DNA of 64,000 bases from Candidatus Andeanibacterium colombiense (GTDB taxonomy: Bacteria; Pseudomonadota; Alphaproteobacteria; Sphingomonadales; Sphingomonadaceae), in NCBI GenBank assembly GCA_029202985.1, contig CP119316.1, forward strand, positions 496,001 to 560,000, given 5' to 3'. Below are positions 1-9,528 of the stretch, piece after piece. The position numbers and the translations under genes are program-made. The notes beneath the pieces were generated by a model. It saw nothing but the letters and a program-made list of their open reading frames with translations, made no database searches and was not told the DNA's origin. Numbering within the stretch: position 1 is the stretch's first letter; each line of letters opens with the position of its first letter.

Positions 1-395
1 TGGCGGACGACAGCATTGCGGCGGTGCCGCAGGCAATGCGCGATGGCAGCCTCGCGCTCGGCGCGACCAAATCGGAAACCATCCGCCGGGTGATAGTGCC
101 CGCCGCCCTCCCCGGCATCGTCGCGGGGATCATGCTCGCGGTCAGCCGCGCGATCGGCGAGACGATGATCGTCGTGATGGCCGCCGGCCGCACCGCGCGC
201 CTTTCGCTCGATCCGCTCGACGGCATGACCACCGTCACCGCCCAGATCGTCGCGCTGCTGACCAGCGAGGGCACGCCCGACCACCCCGCCACGCTTTCCG
301 CCTATGCGCTCGGCTTCGTGCTGTTCATCGTCACCCTGGCGCTGAACTTCGTCGCGCTGCGCGTCGTCAAGAGGTTCCGCGAAGCCTATGAGTGA
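1..395 (+). CDS. pstC: Phosphate ABC transporter permease PstC (C-terminal part)
   Basis: Partial gene: the 5' part lies outside the window and the frame is open from base 3, giving 130 visible codons. PstC is one of the two inner-membrane permeases of the high-affinity phosphate importer PstSCAB. An EAA-type cytoplasmic loop (QAMRDGSLALGAT, ending in an LPG turn) that docks on the ATPase is followed by hydrophobic segments. The stop overlaps the pstA start by 8 bases, so the two are probably translationally coupled. It opens the run pstC-pstA-pstB-phoU-phoB, a classical Pho regulon arrangement; pstS would be expected just upstream. Confidence 0.93.
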   Translation, partial: ADDSIAAVPQAMRDGSLALGATKSETIRRVIVPAALPGIVAGIMLAVSRAIGETMIVVMAAGRTARLSLDPLDGMTTVTAQIVALLTSEGTPDHPATLSAYALGFVLFIVTLALNFVALRVVKRFREAYE

Positions 396-1656
396 GGCCG
401 TGCCTTCTCCCGCAGCCCCCCCGGCCCGGAATGCCGAGCGCATCGCCGCGCGGCTGAAGGCCCGGCATCGCGCCGAAGCCCGCTTCCGCGCACTCGGCCT
501 CGGCGCGGTCGTGTTGTCGGCGCTGGTGCTCGCGCTGCTGCTATTCACAATGACCTCCAACGGCCTCGGCGGCTTCACGCGGAACGAATTGCGCTTCCCG
601 ATCGACCTGACCACCGGCGTGCTCAATATCCAGTCAGCCCAGATCGAAGGGACCGATGCGGTTCAGGCACTCGACACCGCCGCACTGAAGGACGTGGTCG
701 AGCTTTCGGCCGAGAAAGCGCTCGGCGAACAGGCTTCGGGCGAGCTGGCCACCACTGCTTGGCGCGAAGTGGCGCAGCAGATCATTGCCGATCCCACACT
801 GCTGTCGCGGCGCTTCGACGTGTCGGTTCCGGTGAGCGACGCGATGGCCAAGGCGCTGCGCGGCGAAGGCGATCCGCAGCTCGGCCTCCTGGCACGGAAG
901 TTGAAGCAGGAGGGCAAACTCCACCGCGCGCTCGATATCGGCTTCCTGACCCGCTCCGACGCCACCAGCCCGCAGCAGGTCGGCATCTGGGGCGCGCTCA
1001 AGGGCTCTATCCTGACGATGCTGGTGACGCTGGGCGTGGCCTTCCCGGTCGGGGTCGCGGCGGCGGTCTATCTCGAGGAATATGCGCCGAAAAACCGCTG
1101 GACCGATCTGATCGAGGTCTCGATCAACAACCTAGCCGCGGTCCCTTCGATCATCTTCGGCCTGCTCGGCCTCGCGGTGTTCCTGTGGATATTCCCCTAT
1201 TACCGCTCAGCCCCGCTGATCGGGGGGCTCACCCTGGCGCTGATGACAATGCCGGTGATCGTGATCTCTGGCCGCAATGCGATCAAGGCTGTCCCGCCGT
1301 CGATCCGTGACGGGGCGCTCGCGATCGGCGCGTCGCCGATCCAGGTGGTGTTCCATCACGTGTTGCCGCTCGCACTACCCGGCATCCTTACCGGTACCAT
1401 CATCGGCATGGCCCGCGCCTTGGGCGAAACCGCGCCGCTGCTGATGATCGGGATGCGCGCCTTCGTCGCGACCCCGCCCGGCAGCTTCACCGAGCCCGCG
1501 ACCGCGCTGCCGGTGCAGATCTATCTGTGGTCCGACGAAATCGACCGCGGTTTCGTCGAGCGGACATCCGCCGCGATTATCGTGCTATTGATCTTCCTGC
1601 TGGTGATGAATGGCCTCGCCATCTACCTGCGCAACCGTTTCGAGAAGACCTGGTGA
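388..1656 (+). CDS. pstA: Phosphate ABC transporter permease PstA with large N-terminal periplasmic insertion
   Basis: Second channel subunit of the phosphate importer, 422 residues. After a cytoplasmic N-terminus there is one membrane segment (about residues 35-58), then roughly 140 mostly polar residues, then the usual multi-pass permease core from about residue 205 (WGALKGSILTMLVTLG). The EAA loop (PPSIRDGALAIGAS) contacts PstB. Ordinary PstA is about 280-300 residues; the extra N-terminal block corresponds to the DUF3333 extension known from alphaproteobacterial PstA. It overlaps pstC at its start and its stop overlaps a GTG start for pstB. Confidence 0.95.
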   Translation: MSEAVPSPAAPPARNAERIAARLKARHRAEARFRALGLGAVVLSALVLALLLFTMTSNGLGGFTRNELRFPIDLTTGVLNIQSAQIEGTDAVQALDTAALKDVVELSAEKALGEQASGELATTAWREVAQQIIADPTLLSRRFDVSVPVSDAMAKALRGEGDPQLGLLARKLKQEGKLHRALDIGFLTRSDATSPQQVGIWGALKGSILTMLVTLGVAFPVGVAAAVYLEEYAPKNRWTDLIEVSINNLAAVPSIIFGLLGLAVFLWIFPYYRSAPLIGGLTLALMTMPVIVISGRNAIKAVPPSIRDGALAIGASPIQVVFHHVLPLALPGILTGTIIGMARALGETAPLLMIGMRAFVATPPGSFTEPATALPVQIYLWSDEIDRGFVERTSAAIIVLLIFLLVMNGLAIYLRNRFEKTW

Positions 1657-2435
1657 CCAACGAAGAAACCCGAGCAAACACCATGAAGATGAGCGCCGAC
1701 AAGGTCTCGGTCTATTACGGTGAGAAGAAGGCGCTCGACGAGGTCTCGATCGAGATCCCGAGCGAGTTCGTCACCGCCTTCATCGGTCCGTCGGGCTGCG
1801 GCAAATCGACCTTCCTGCGCACGCTCAACCGCATGAACGACACGATCGCCAATGCGCGTGTCGAAGGCGAGATCATGCTCGACGGCGAGGATATCTACAA
1901 ATCGGGCATGGACGTGGTCCAGCTACGCGCGCGGGTCGGGATGGTGTTCCAGAAGCCCAACCCATTTCCCAAGTCGATCTACGAGAACATCGCCTACGGC
2001 CCCAAGATCCACGGCCTCGCTGAAAGCCGCGCCGATCTGGACGCGGTGGTCGAACGCTCGCTGCGCCGCGCCGGCCTGTGGGACGAGGTCAAGGATCGCC
2101 TGGCCGACAGCGGCACCGCGCTCTCGGGCGGCCAGCAGCAGCGTCTGTGCATCGCGCGCGCGATCGCGGTCGATCCCGAAGTGATCCTGATGGACGAGCC
2201 CTGCTCGGCGCTCGACCCGATCGCCACCGCGCGGATCGAGGAGCTGATCGACGAATTGAAAGGCCGCTTCGCGATCGTGATCGTGACCCATTCGATGCAG
2301 CAGGCTGCGCGCGTTTCGCAGCGTACGGCTTTCTTCCACCTTGGAAAAATGGTCGAGTACGGACACACCTCGGACATCTTCACCAATCCGCGCGAAGAAC
2401 GCACCAAGGACTACATAACGGGGCGGTACGGCTGA
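1653..2435 (+). CDS. pstB: Phosphate import ATP-binding protein PstB
   Basis: ATPase of the phosphate importer, acting on the cytoplasmic face of the PstCA channel. Visible motifs in order: Walker A (GPSGCGKST, about residues 45-53), Q-loop (FQKPNPFP), ABC signature (LSGGQQQR), Walker B (VILMDEP) and switch histidine (THSMQQA). The GTG at 1653 overlaps the pstA stop and is preceded by a purine-rich stretch, giving 260 residues; an internal ATG at 1683 would give 250, close to E. coli PstB (257), so the start is uncertain by ten codons. The stop shares one base with the phoU start. Confidence 0.95.
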   Translation: MTNEETRANTMKMSADKVSVYYGEKKALDEVSIEIPSEFVTAFIGPSGCGKSTFLRTLNRMNDTIANARVEGEIMLDGEDIYKSGMDVVQLRARVGMVFQKPNPFPKSIYENIAYGPKIHGLAESRADLDAVVERSLRRAGLWDEVKDRLADSGTALSGGQQQRLCIARAIAVDPEVILMDEPCSALDPIATARIEELIDELKGRFAIVIVTHSMQQAARVSQRTAFFHLGKMVEYGHTSDIFTNPREERTKDYITGRYG

Positions 2436-3124
2436 TGAACACCGAACACACGGTCAAGGCATTCGACGAAGACATCACCCGCCTGCGCGGCTTGATCGCG
2501 GAAATGGGCGGCCTTGCCGAACTCGCGATCCAGGAATCGCTCCACGCGCTGGTCAAGGGCGACGACAAGCTCGCCCGGGAAGTGGTGAAGCGGGACAAGA
2601 AGATCGACGCGCTCGAGATCGAGGTCGATAAGCTCGCGGTGCGGGTGATCGCGCTGCGCGCGCCGATGGCCGACGACCTGCGCGAAGTGATCGCGGCGCT
2701 CAAGATCGCTGGTGTGGTCGAACGGATCGGCGATTACGCGAAGAACATCGCGAAGCGCGCCTCCGCGATCGAGCACCACAAACAGTTCGACCCGCTGACC
2801 CTGCTCCCGGCGATGGGCGAAGTCGCGGCCGAAATGGTCCACGACGTGTTGACCGCCTACGCCGCGCGCGATCCTGTGGCCGCACGCGAGGTGATCGCGC
2901 GCGACGAGAAGGTCGACGCCTTCTACGAAAGCATCTTCCGCAACCTCGTCAGCCACATGATGGAAAACCCCGCGACCATCAGCAGCGCCGCGCAATTGCT
3001 GTTCGTTGCCCGCAGTATCGAGCGGATCGGCGACCATGCGACCAATGTCGCCGAGATGGTCTATTTCGCCGCGACCGGCACTTATGTCCCCGAAGTCGAT
3101 GCGGAAACCGACCCCGGCAACTGA
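2435..3124 (+). CDS. phoU: Phosphate signalling regulator PhoU
   Basis: 229-residue PhoU, the cytoplasmic protein that links PstSCAB activity to the PhoR/PhoB two-component system and keeps Pho signalling off when phosphate is plentiful. Two tandem three-helix PhoU repeats are visible, with the characteristic metal-binding acidic motifs (EVDKLAVRVIALRAP and ERIGDYAKNIAKR in the first half, ERIGDHATNVAEM in the second). The ATG overlaps the pstB stop (TGATG), which fixes the start. Length matches the family (about 230-240). Confidence 0.95.
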   Translation: MNTEHTVKAFDEDITRLRGLIAEMGGLAELAIQESLHALVKGDDKLAREVVKRDKKIDALEIEVDKLAVRVIALRAPMADDLREVIAALKIAGVVERIGDYAKNIAKRASAIEHHKQFDPLTLLPAMGEVAAEMVHDVLTAYAARDPVAAREVIARDEKVDAFYESIFRNLVSHMMENPATISSAAQLLFVARSIERIGDHATNVAEMVYFAATGTYVPEVDAETDPGN

Positions 3125-3133
3125 CTAACGCAT

Positions 3134-3181
3134 CTTTGTCGTAATGGTGTAATATAGCCGTGGTGTGGGAAAGCGACAAAG
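3134..3181 (+). promoter_or_regulatory. Inverted repeat in the phoU-phoB gap
   Basis: CTTTGTCG at 3134-3141 and CGACAAAG at 3174-3181 are exact inverted copies separated by 32 bases, ending just before the phoB ribosome-binding region (gaacgga). It could form a stem in the phoB leader or be a spaced operator. No clear direct-repeat Pho box is seen here. May be chance. Confidence 0.2.
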
Positions 3182-3195
3182 AACGGAAACCGAAC

Positions 3196-3885
3196 GTGGC
3201 TGCACCCAAGCTCTTGCTCGTCGAAGACGATCCCGCCCTGGCGGAACTGCTCGAATACCGCTTCCAGGCCGAAGGCTATGCGGTGCGCACCACCGCGGAT
3301 GGCGACGAAGCGCTGATCCTCGCGGATGAGGACGCGCCCGATCTGGTGATCCTCGACTGGATGATCGAAGGCACCAGCGGGATAGAGGTCTGCCGCCGCC
3401 TGCGCCGCGACAAGGCGACCGCGCATGTCCCGATCATCATGCTGACCGCGCGCGAGGCGGAAGACGACCGCGTGCGCGGGCTCGAAACCGGCGCGGACGA
3501 TTACGTCACCAAGCCCTTCTCCCCGCGCGAGCTGCTCGCCCGCGTCTCCGCGGTGCTGCGCCGGGTGCGCCCGGCGCTGGCCGGGGAACTGCTCGAAGTC
3601 GGCGATCTCAAGCTCGATCCGGTCGCGCATCGCGTCGAGCGGCGCGGCAGCCAGCTCTCGGTCGGGCCGACCGAATACCGGCTGCTCAAATTCTTCATGG
3701 AGAGCCCGGGCCGGGTGTTCAGCCGCGGGCAGCTGCTCGACGGCGTGTGGGGCACCGGCAGCGAGATCGAGGAACGCACGGTCGATGTGCATATCCGCCG
3801 GCTGCGCAAGGCGATCACGATCGGCGCCGCACCCGATCCGATCCGCACGGTCCGCTCGGCCGGTTACGCGCTCGAAGCGGTGTAG
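3196..3885 (+). CDS. phoB: Phosphate regulon response regulator PhoB
   Basis: OmpR-family response regulator. The N-terminal receiver domain has the acidic pair (VEDD, residues 9-12), phosphoacceptor D54 (VILDWM) and the conserved lysine in YVTKPF; the C-terminal winged helix (about 130-229) binds Pho boxes. The GTG at 3196, preceded by gaacgga, gives 229 residues, the exact usual PhoB length; an upstream in-frame GTG at 3160 would add a 12-residue tail absent from relatives. It follows phoU on the same strand. The partner kinase phoR is not in the window. Ends 17 bases before the convergent dnaE2. Confidence 0.93.
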   Translation: MAAPKLLLVEDDPALAELLEYRFQAEGYAVRTTADGDEALILADEDAPDLVILDWMIEGTSGIEVCRRLRRDKATAHVPIIMLTAREAEDDRVRGLETGADDYVTKPFSPRELLARVSAVLRRVRPALAGELLEVGDLKLDPVAHRVERRGSQLSVGPTEYRLLKFFMESPGRVFSRGQLLDGVWGTGSEIEERTVDVHIRRLRKAITIGAAPDPIRTVRSAGYALEAV

Positions 3886-3902
3886 CGCTCCAGACGAACG
3901 GA

Positions 3903-6900
3903 TCAGTGGAAGTCGCGCGAATTGGGGATGATCCTGATGTCGCGTGGATGGCGGTGGAGCGCGGAATCGTAAGCATCCGCTTCGGGCAGGTCACCCGATA
4001 GCGCGGTGAGGCTGGCGGTCGCGTCGGCCAGATGATCCACGATCACGTGCAGCACCCCCTCCTCATATTCGACCCGTCCGCGCGCCTCGATCAGCCGTGC
4101 GCCCATCACCACGCCGCGAAACCGCGCGAACACGTCGGGCCAGACGACCAGATTGGCGATCGCGCTCTCGTCCTCCAGCGTGACGAAACACACCCCCTTG
4201 GCGCTTCCCGGCCGCTGGCGGATCAGCACCACGCCGGCGACCTGGACATTCGCGCGCTGCTTGCGGCTGCGCAATTCCGCGCAAGGGGTGAAACCGCGCC
4301 GCTGGAGATCGCCACGCAGGAACGATAGCGGATGCGCCTTCAGGCTGAGGCGCTGGGTCTGGTAATCGGCGATCACCTCTTCGGACAGCGGCATTCCGGG
4401 CAAGTGGGTGAGATTGCGCTCAGGCCCCTCCTCGCGCGCCTTGGCGTAGTCGAACAGCGGCAGGGGCGGCGCCGAAACCAGGCTGCGCGAATTCCACAGC
4501 GCCTTGCGCCTGGGCAGCGCGAGGGAGCCGAAGCAATCGGCGGCCGCGAGCTTCTCGATATGCGATGCTATCAGCTTCGCCCGTTCGCGCAGCTCGGCGA
4601 GATCGAGGAACGATCCCCCTTCGGCCCGCGCATTGACCAGCGCGGCCGCGGTATATTCGGGAAAACCATCGACTTGCCGCAAGCCGAGGCGAAGGGCGAT
4701 TTCACCATCGACTTCCTCCAGCGTGTTGTCCCATTCGCTGCAATTCACATCGACCGGCAATGCGGTAACCCCATGCTCCTGCGCATCGCGCACGATCTGC
4801 GCCGGCGCATAGAAACCCATCGGCTGCGAGTTCAGCAGCGCCGCGGCGAACGCTGCGGGATAATGGCATTTGAGCCAGCTCGAGGCATAGACCAGCAGCG
4901 CAAAGCTGGAGGCATGGCTTTCGGGAAAGCCGTACTCGCCGAAGCCCTTGATCTGGTTGAAGCAGCGTTCGGCGAATGCGGGATCATAGCCCCTCTCGAT
5001 CATCCGCCCGACCATCTTCTCCTCATGCGCATGCATCATCCCGCGCGAGCGGAAAGTCGCCATCGCCTTGCGCAGTTGGTTCGCCTCGTCGGGCGAGAAC
5101 TCCGCCGCCACCATCGCGATCTCCATCGCCTGCTCCTGAAAGATCGGGACGCCGAAGGTCCGCCCGAGGATCGAGGAAAGCTCATCCGCGGGGCCCTTGT
5201 CCGGCGAGGGACTCGGAAGATCGAAACCCGCCTTGCCCTCGCGCGCCAGCTTGCGGTGTTTGAGATAGGGGTGGACCATGTTCCCCTGGATCGGCCCGGG
5301 ACGCACGATCGCGACTTCGACCACCAGATCGTAGAATTCGCGCGGCTGCAGGCGCGGCAGCATGCTCATCTGCGCGCGGCTCTCGACCTGGAATACGCCG
5401 ATCGAATCCGCCTTGCACAGCATGTCGTAGACCTCGGGGTCCTCGGGCGGGATCGTGGCGAGCGTAAAGTCCTCGCGATGATGCGCCCGCAGCAGATCGA
5501 GAGCCTTACTGATGCAGGTCAGCATGCCGAGCGCCAGCACATCGACCTTGAAAATGCCGAGTTCGTCGATGTCGTCCTTGTCCCACTCGATGAAGCTGCG
5601 GGCCGGCATCGCGCCATTGCCGATCGGCACCGTCTCCGTGAGCTTGTCGTTGGTGAGGATGAAGCCGCCGACATGCTGCGACAGATGGCGGGGCATACCG
5701 ATCATTTCATCGGTCAGGGCGATTACCCGGCGCAGTTCAGGATCGGACAAATCCAGTCCTGTCTCCTGTGCCACATGCTCCTGGTTCACCGCATCTCCAT
5801 GGTTGCCCCATACGGTGCGCGCCATCAGGCTGGTCACGTCCTCGGACAGGCCCATGGCCTTGCCGACCTCGCGTACGGCCATGCGCGGGCGGTAGTGGAT
5901 CACCGTGGCGCACAGCCCTGCATGATCGCGGCCATATCGCTCATAAATATGCTGGATCACCTCCTCGCGCCGGGCATGCTCGAAATCGACGTCGATGTCG
6001 GGCGGCTCCTTGCGCTCCTTGGACAGAAAACGGTCGAACAACAGCTTCTGCGTGGCCGGGTTCACCGACGTAATCTCAAGGCAATAGCAGACCGCCGAAT
6101 TCGCCGCCGAACCGCGCCCCTGGCACAGGATGGGCGGCTTCTGCGAACGGGCGAAATCGACGATTTCCTTAATGGTCAGGAAATAGCGTGAAAGGTCGAG
6201 CTCCCCGATCAGCTCCAACTCCCTTGCAAGGGCCTTGCGCACATCCTTGGGAATGCTGCTGGGGTAACGCCCTTCAGCCCCTTTCCATGTCAGCGCTTCA
6301 AGGTGCTGTTGCGGGGTTCGGCCCTCGGGATAAACCGTCTCGGGATAGAGGTACTTCAGTTCCTCGAGGCTGAAGCTGCAGGAATCCGCCACCTCGCGCG
6401 TTGCCTTGATCGCGTGCGGCCAACGGGCGAACAGCGCCTGCATTTCCGCCGGGCTCTTCAGATAACGCTCGGCATTGGCGTGAAGCAGGTGCCCGGCGGC
6501 GGCGACCGTGGTCTTGTGCCGGATCGCGGTCATCACGTCCTGCAACGCACGGCGCCTGGGCGTGTGGTAATGCACATCGTTGGTCGCCAGCAGCACCAGG
6601 CCGTTGGTTTGGGCCAGCATATCGAGTTGTTCGATCCGGGCAATGTCGTCGCCGCGATGCAGATAGCTTGCGGCGAGATTGCCCAGACCCGGAAGCTGCT
6701 CGGTCAGAGGGGCAATGAGATCGGAGAATGGAGCGGTCAGTTCACGCGGAGGAGCGGACGCGCGCGAGCCCGAAACCGGAAACGGGATCACATTTCCCGG
6801 AACAGCAATCGTGAATTCCGCGGCCAGATCCTCGGGCGGCAGCAGGATCAACTGCACCCCTTCCCCGTGCTCGGCCAGCATCGCGAGTGAAATGTCGCAA

Positions 6901-7301
6901 ACGCCCTTGTCCTGCCATGCGCCATCGAGCTTGCCCATCCGCCCGGCAGAGATCAGCCGGCACAAGCGCCCATAGGCGGCACGATCGACCGGATAGGCGA
7001 GGAAAGCCAACCCCTCCACCGTCTCGATCCGGCAGCCGATCACCGGGCGCAATTTGACCTGCCTTGCCGCGCTGTGAATGCGGACCACACCCGCCATCGT
7101 ATTGCCGTCGGCGATGCCGATCGCATCGTAGCCCATCGCCCGCGCGGTGCTGACCAGTTCTGTCGCTTCCGATGCCCCGCGCAGGAAGGAAAAGCAGCTG
7201 ACCAGCCCCAGCTCGACGAAGGGTGCGCGCGCAGGTTGTTCCAGCGCTTCGGTATCGACGTCGATTCTGGGGCGGCTCGGCGTAAGCGGAATATCGGGCA
7301 T
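3903..7301 (-). CDS. dnaE2: Error-prone DNA polymerase DnaE2 (ImuC)
   Basis: C-family DNA polymerase III alpha paralogue of the SOS mutasome, 1132 residues, catalysing error-prone translesion synthesis. The N-terminal PHP domain is degenerate: where replicative DnaE has the HxH metal ligands it reads VELGLVSCFSFLRGAS, as is usual for ImuC. The palm carries the catalytic aspartates in PPDIDVDFEHARREE after a GRGSAANS motif; an OB-fold domain lies near the C-terminus (VAGVVLIRQRPGSAKG). The ATG at 7301 shares a base with the imuB stop (TGATG), so it is the last gene of imuA-imuB-dnaE2. The upstream open frame is only the antisense or shifted shadow of imuB. Confidence 0.96.
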   Translation of the reverse strand: MPDIPLTPSRPRIDVDTEALEQPARAPFVELGLVSCFSFLRGASEATELVSTARAMGYDAIGIADGNTMAGVVRIHSAARQVKLRPVIGCRIETVEGLAFLAYPVDRAAYGRLCRLISAGRMGKLDGAWQDKGVCDISLAMLAEHGEGVQLILLPPEDLAAEFTIAVPGNVIPFPVSGSRASAPPRELTAPFSDLIAPLTEQLPGLGNLAASYLHRGDDIARIEQLDMLAQTNGLVLLATNDVHYHTPRRRALQDVMTAIRHKTTVAAAGHLLHANAERYLKSPAEMQALFARWPHAIKATREVADSCSFSLEELKYLYPETVYPEGRTPQQHLEALTWKGAEGRYPSSIPKDVRKALARELELIGELDLSRYFLTIKEIVDFARSQKPPILCQGRGSAANSAVCYCLEITSVNPATQKLLFDRFLSKERKEPPDIDVDFEHARREEVIQHIYERYGRDHAGLCATVIHYRPRMAVREVGKAMGLSEDVTSLMARTVWGNHGDAVNQEHVAQETGLDLSDPELRRVIALTDEMIGMPRHLSQHVGGFILTNDKLTETVPIGNGAMPARSFIEWDKDDIDELGIFKVDVLALGMLTCISKALDLLRAHHREDFTLATIPPEDPEVYDMLCKADSIGVFQVESRAQMSMLPRLQPREFYDLVVEVAIVRPGPIQGNMVHPYLKHRKLAREGKAGFDLPSPSPDKGPADELSSILGRTFGVPIFQEQAMEIAMVAAEFSPDEANQLRKAMATFRSRGMMHAHEEKMVGRMIERGYDPAFAERCFNQIKGFGEYGFPESHASSFALLVYASSWLKCHYPAAFAAALLNSQPMGFYAPAQIVRDAQEHGVTALPVDVNCSEWDNTLEEVDGEIALRLGLRQVDGFPEYTAAALVNARAEGGSFLDLAELRERAKLIASHIEKLAAADCFGSLALPRRKALWNSRSLVSAPPLPLFDYAKAREEGPERNLTHLPGMPLSEEVIADYQTQRLSLKAHPLSFLRGDLQRRGFTPCAELRSRKQRANVQVAGVVLIRQRPGSAKGVCFVTLEDESAIANLVVWPDVFARFRGVVMGARLIEARGRVEYEEGVLHVIVDHLADATASLTALSGDLPEADAYDSALHRHPRDIRIIPNSRDFH

Positions 7302-8875
7302 CAGGCGAACAACCCCTGCAAAAACCACTGCGGATCCCCGCCACGGCCATCGCCGAAGACGCCATGACGCCAGATCCAGTATCTCCGCCCCTCGCCATCC
7401 TCGATCCGGTAATAGTCGCGCAGCCGCGCGGTCGAGCGTTCGCGCCACCATTCCGGGGCGATCCGTTCGGGTCCTTCGACCCGCGCAATATCGTGCACCG
7501 CACCGCGCCAGCTGAAACGCTTCGGCGTACCGTCGGGGGCTGCATAAAGCACCGCGATTTCCTCGGGCCGGTCGAGCAATTTCAAGGGCCTTTCGTGGAA
7601 AGTGAATTCCTCCTGTGAAGATTTCTGCTCCAGCGGCGGGCGCCAGCGCTGGGCGCGCTCGGGGATATGGCTCGCATGGAGGACCGGGCGCCGCACCGCG
7701 CCTTCGCCGAGCCGCACCGTCAACCGGTCGATGCAGGCGGCAAGCGAGGTGCCTTCGGCGTCGACCGCCTCGATATCCCCCTGCTCGAGGGCCAGCACCT
7801 CGCACCAGGGCGCGCGCATCCGCACCAGCTCGATCCCGAAGCCGGCATCGACATCGTCGAGCTTGGCGCCGAACAGCCGCGCGATATGGGCCGGATCGCG
7901 CGTAGCGGCGGCGAATTCGAGCGGGCGGATCGCGGTCTCGCCATCGACCCGCCACAGGCCGATTTCAAGCCGGCGGGCACCTTCACCCCGCGCTTCGAGC
8001 AGTTTCGCCATGTCGACTGCGAGATCGGCCACGACCGTGTCGAGCAATTCCCGGTGGCGGATCGGTTCGAGCAGGCGGCGCTGTGCCAGCGGAATTTCCT
8101 CCTGCACCACCGGCAGCAATGGCTCCGCCATTCGGCCAAGCAATTGGTCGAGCCGGATCAGCGGATTGGCTGATGGGTCACGCCGGTTGCGGAAGCGGCG
8201 CTGAAGCGCGTCACGGCCGATGGAATCGAGGTCGCCGATCCGTTTGAGGCCGAGGCGGCGAAGAACCAGCAGGACATCCGGATTGAGGCGAAGCCCTGCC
8301 ACCGGCAGCCGGTCGAGCAGCGCCTCTTCCCCAGCCTGCATGATCGGCCGCCGGCGCGCGCAATGCGCCAGCGCCCAGGCCGCCCCGCAGGTCGGCGCGA
8401 TCGCGAGCCGGGCAGCCAGCCCGCGCGAGACAAGCCACGCCTGCGCCTCATCCAGCATCGCCCGCTCACCGCCGAACAGATGCGCCACTGCGGTCACGTC
8501 GACCAGCAACCCATCGGGTGCATCGACCGCGCTCCACGGACCCCAGCGCTGCGCCCACAACGCAAGCCGTTCGAGGAACGCCGCATCCCCTTCGGGATCG
8601 GACACTCGCACCGCCAGCGACGGGCATACGCTGCGCGCATCGGCGAGCAGCATTTCCGCGCGCACGCCCCTTGCGAGCGCCGCCGCGTTCACTGCCTCGA
8701 GCCGCGGACCGTGCGCGGTTTCGGCCACCAGCGCGAGTGGGCCGGCATCGCCCCCTTCGCCCTCGGCGCAGTTTTCAGAATGCCGCCAGCGATCGATCGC
8801 CAGGCGCGGCAGCCAGATCGCCATGATCCGGCGCCGCGCCGTGGGCTGTGCTGGCGACGAGCTTCGTACCGTCAT
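7301..8875 (-). CDS. imuB: ImuB, Y-family DNA polymerase homologue of the SOS mutasome
   Basis: Catalytically dead DinB-like protein that acts as the hub of the ImuA-ImuB-ImuC mutasome and docks on the beta clamp. Homology starts at RRRIMAIWLPRLAIDRW and continues through a Y-family palm and little-finger region; the acidic active-site triad of true Y-family polymerases is not apparent, as expected. The ATG at 8875 has AAGGAG upstream and gives 524 residues, in the usual ImuB range; ATG 8824 (MAIWLP) is an alternative. The start lies about 100 bases inside imuA, a long overlap typical of this operon. Confidence 0.93.
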   Translation of the reverse strand: MTVRSSSPAQPTARRRIMAIWLPRLAIDRWRHSENCAEGEGGDAGPLALVAETAHGPRLEAVNAAALARGVRAEMLLADARSVCPSLAVRVSDPEGDAAFLERLALWAQRWGPWSAVDAPDGLLVDVTAVAHLFGGERAMLDEAQAWLVSRGLAARLAIAPTCGAAWALAHCARRRPIMQAGEEALLDRLPVAGLRLNPDVLLVLRRLGLKRIGDLDSIGRDALQRRFRNRRDPSANPLIRLDQLLGRMAEPLLPVVQEEIPLAQRRLLEPIRHRELLDTVVADLAVDMAKLLEARGEGARRLEIGLWRVDGETAIRPLEFAAATRDPAHIARLFGAKLDDVDAGFGIELVRMRAPWCEVLALEQGDIEAVDAEGTSLAACIDRLTVRLGEGAVRRPVLHASHIPERAQRWRPPLEQKSSQEEFTFHERPLKLLDRPEEIAVLYAAPDGTPKRFSWRGAVHDIARVEGPERIAPEWWRERSTARLRDYYRIEDGEGRRYWIWRHGVFGDGRGGDPQWFLQGLFA

Positions 8876-9503
8876 CGCGCAAAATCCATTCTCCTTGCCG
8901 GCATCCGCGCGCGCGGAAGAGCTCCGCACGCCAGCTCGGCGTTCCTGGTGCCTCGGCGTTCCAGGGCTTGGGCGGCGAAGCGGAGGACCGCACCTCCCAC
9001 CGCATCCGCGCCGAGGACAGATCGCGCTGGGCATCGAGCCGGATGAGGAACAGCGGCACCCCATAGCGCTCCGCCGCAAGGCTCAGCCTTCGCGAGGCGG
9101 TGAGGCCGAGCGCCTTCGGATTGCCCGCCAACTCCCCGATCACACAGGCGAGGTCGCGGCAGCGCAGCCCCTCTTCCAAAGCGAACAAGGCATCCTCGGG
9201 GCTTTTCGCCGCGACATGGATCACCCGCGCGCGCAGTTCCGCCGGAAGCCCCGGACGGTAGGGCCGCCCGTTCAGGCGAATCGCATTCCTGTCCTGCACC
9301 CACAGAATCGAGCCCCGATTCTCGGCAAGACCGGCCACACGCATGCCATCGAGCGCAAAGGCCAACGCCGCCCCCGCTCCGCCGGCTTCCTTTGCCTCAG
9401 CGAAAATCTCGCTGTGGCGCGCGACCGGGAGGCCCGGTTGCCAATGCGAAATCGCGGCAAGGGCATCTTGCCCAAAAGCGGCAGGAAGTGGGACGGCGGT
9501 CAT
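8775..9503 (-). CDS. imuA: ImuA, RecA-like component of the SOS mutasome
   Basis: 242-residue ImuA (SulA/RecA-related), first gene of imuA-imuB-dnaE2. It is needed with ImuB and DnaE2 for damage-induced mutagenesis and is thought to contact RecA. The central region (SPEDALFALEEGLRCRDLACV) matches the RecA-like core seen in the family; the C-terminus is Pro/Ser/Arg-rich. The ATG at 9503 lies 26-40 bases from an SOS box, and no strong Shine-Dalgarno is seen. The 3' end overlaps imuB by about 100 bases. Confidence 0.92.
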   Translation of the reverse strand: MTAVPLPAAFGQDALAAISHWQPGLPVARHSEIFAEAKEAGGAGAALAFALDGMRVAGLAENRGSILWVQDRNAIRLNGRPYRPGLPAELRARVIHVAAKSPEDALFALEEGLRCRDLACVIGELAGNPKALGLTASRRLSLAAERYGVPLFLIRLDAQRDLSSARMRWEVRSSASPPKPWNAEAPGTPSWRAELFRARGCRQGEWILRDDGTKLVASTAHGAAPDHGDLAAAPGDRSLAAF

Positions 9504-9528
9504 ACGAATCGGAACATCCGGAAATTAT

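Noticed and set aside
3500..3850. Minus-strand frames across phoB
   Set aside because: phoB is complete on the plus strand with intact catalytic residues.
4332..6191. Open frame of 619 codons on the plus strand
   Set aside because: Antisense shadow of dnaE2, which has catalytic motifs in order. GC-rich DNA gives long antisense frames; the translation shows Arg/His-rich nonsense.
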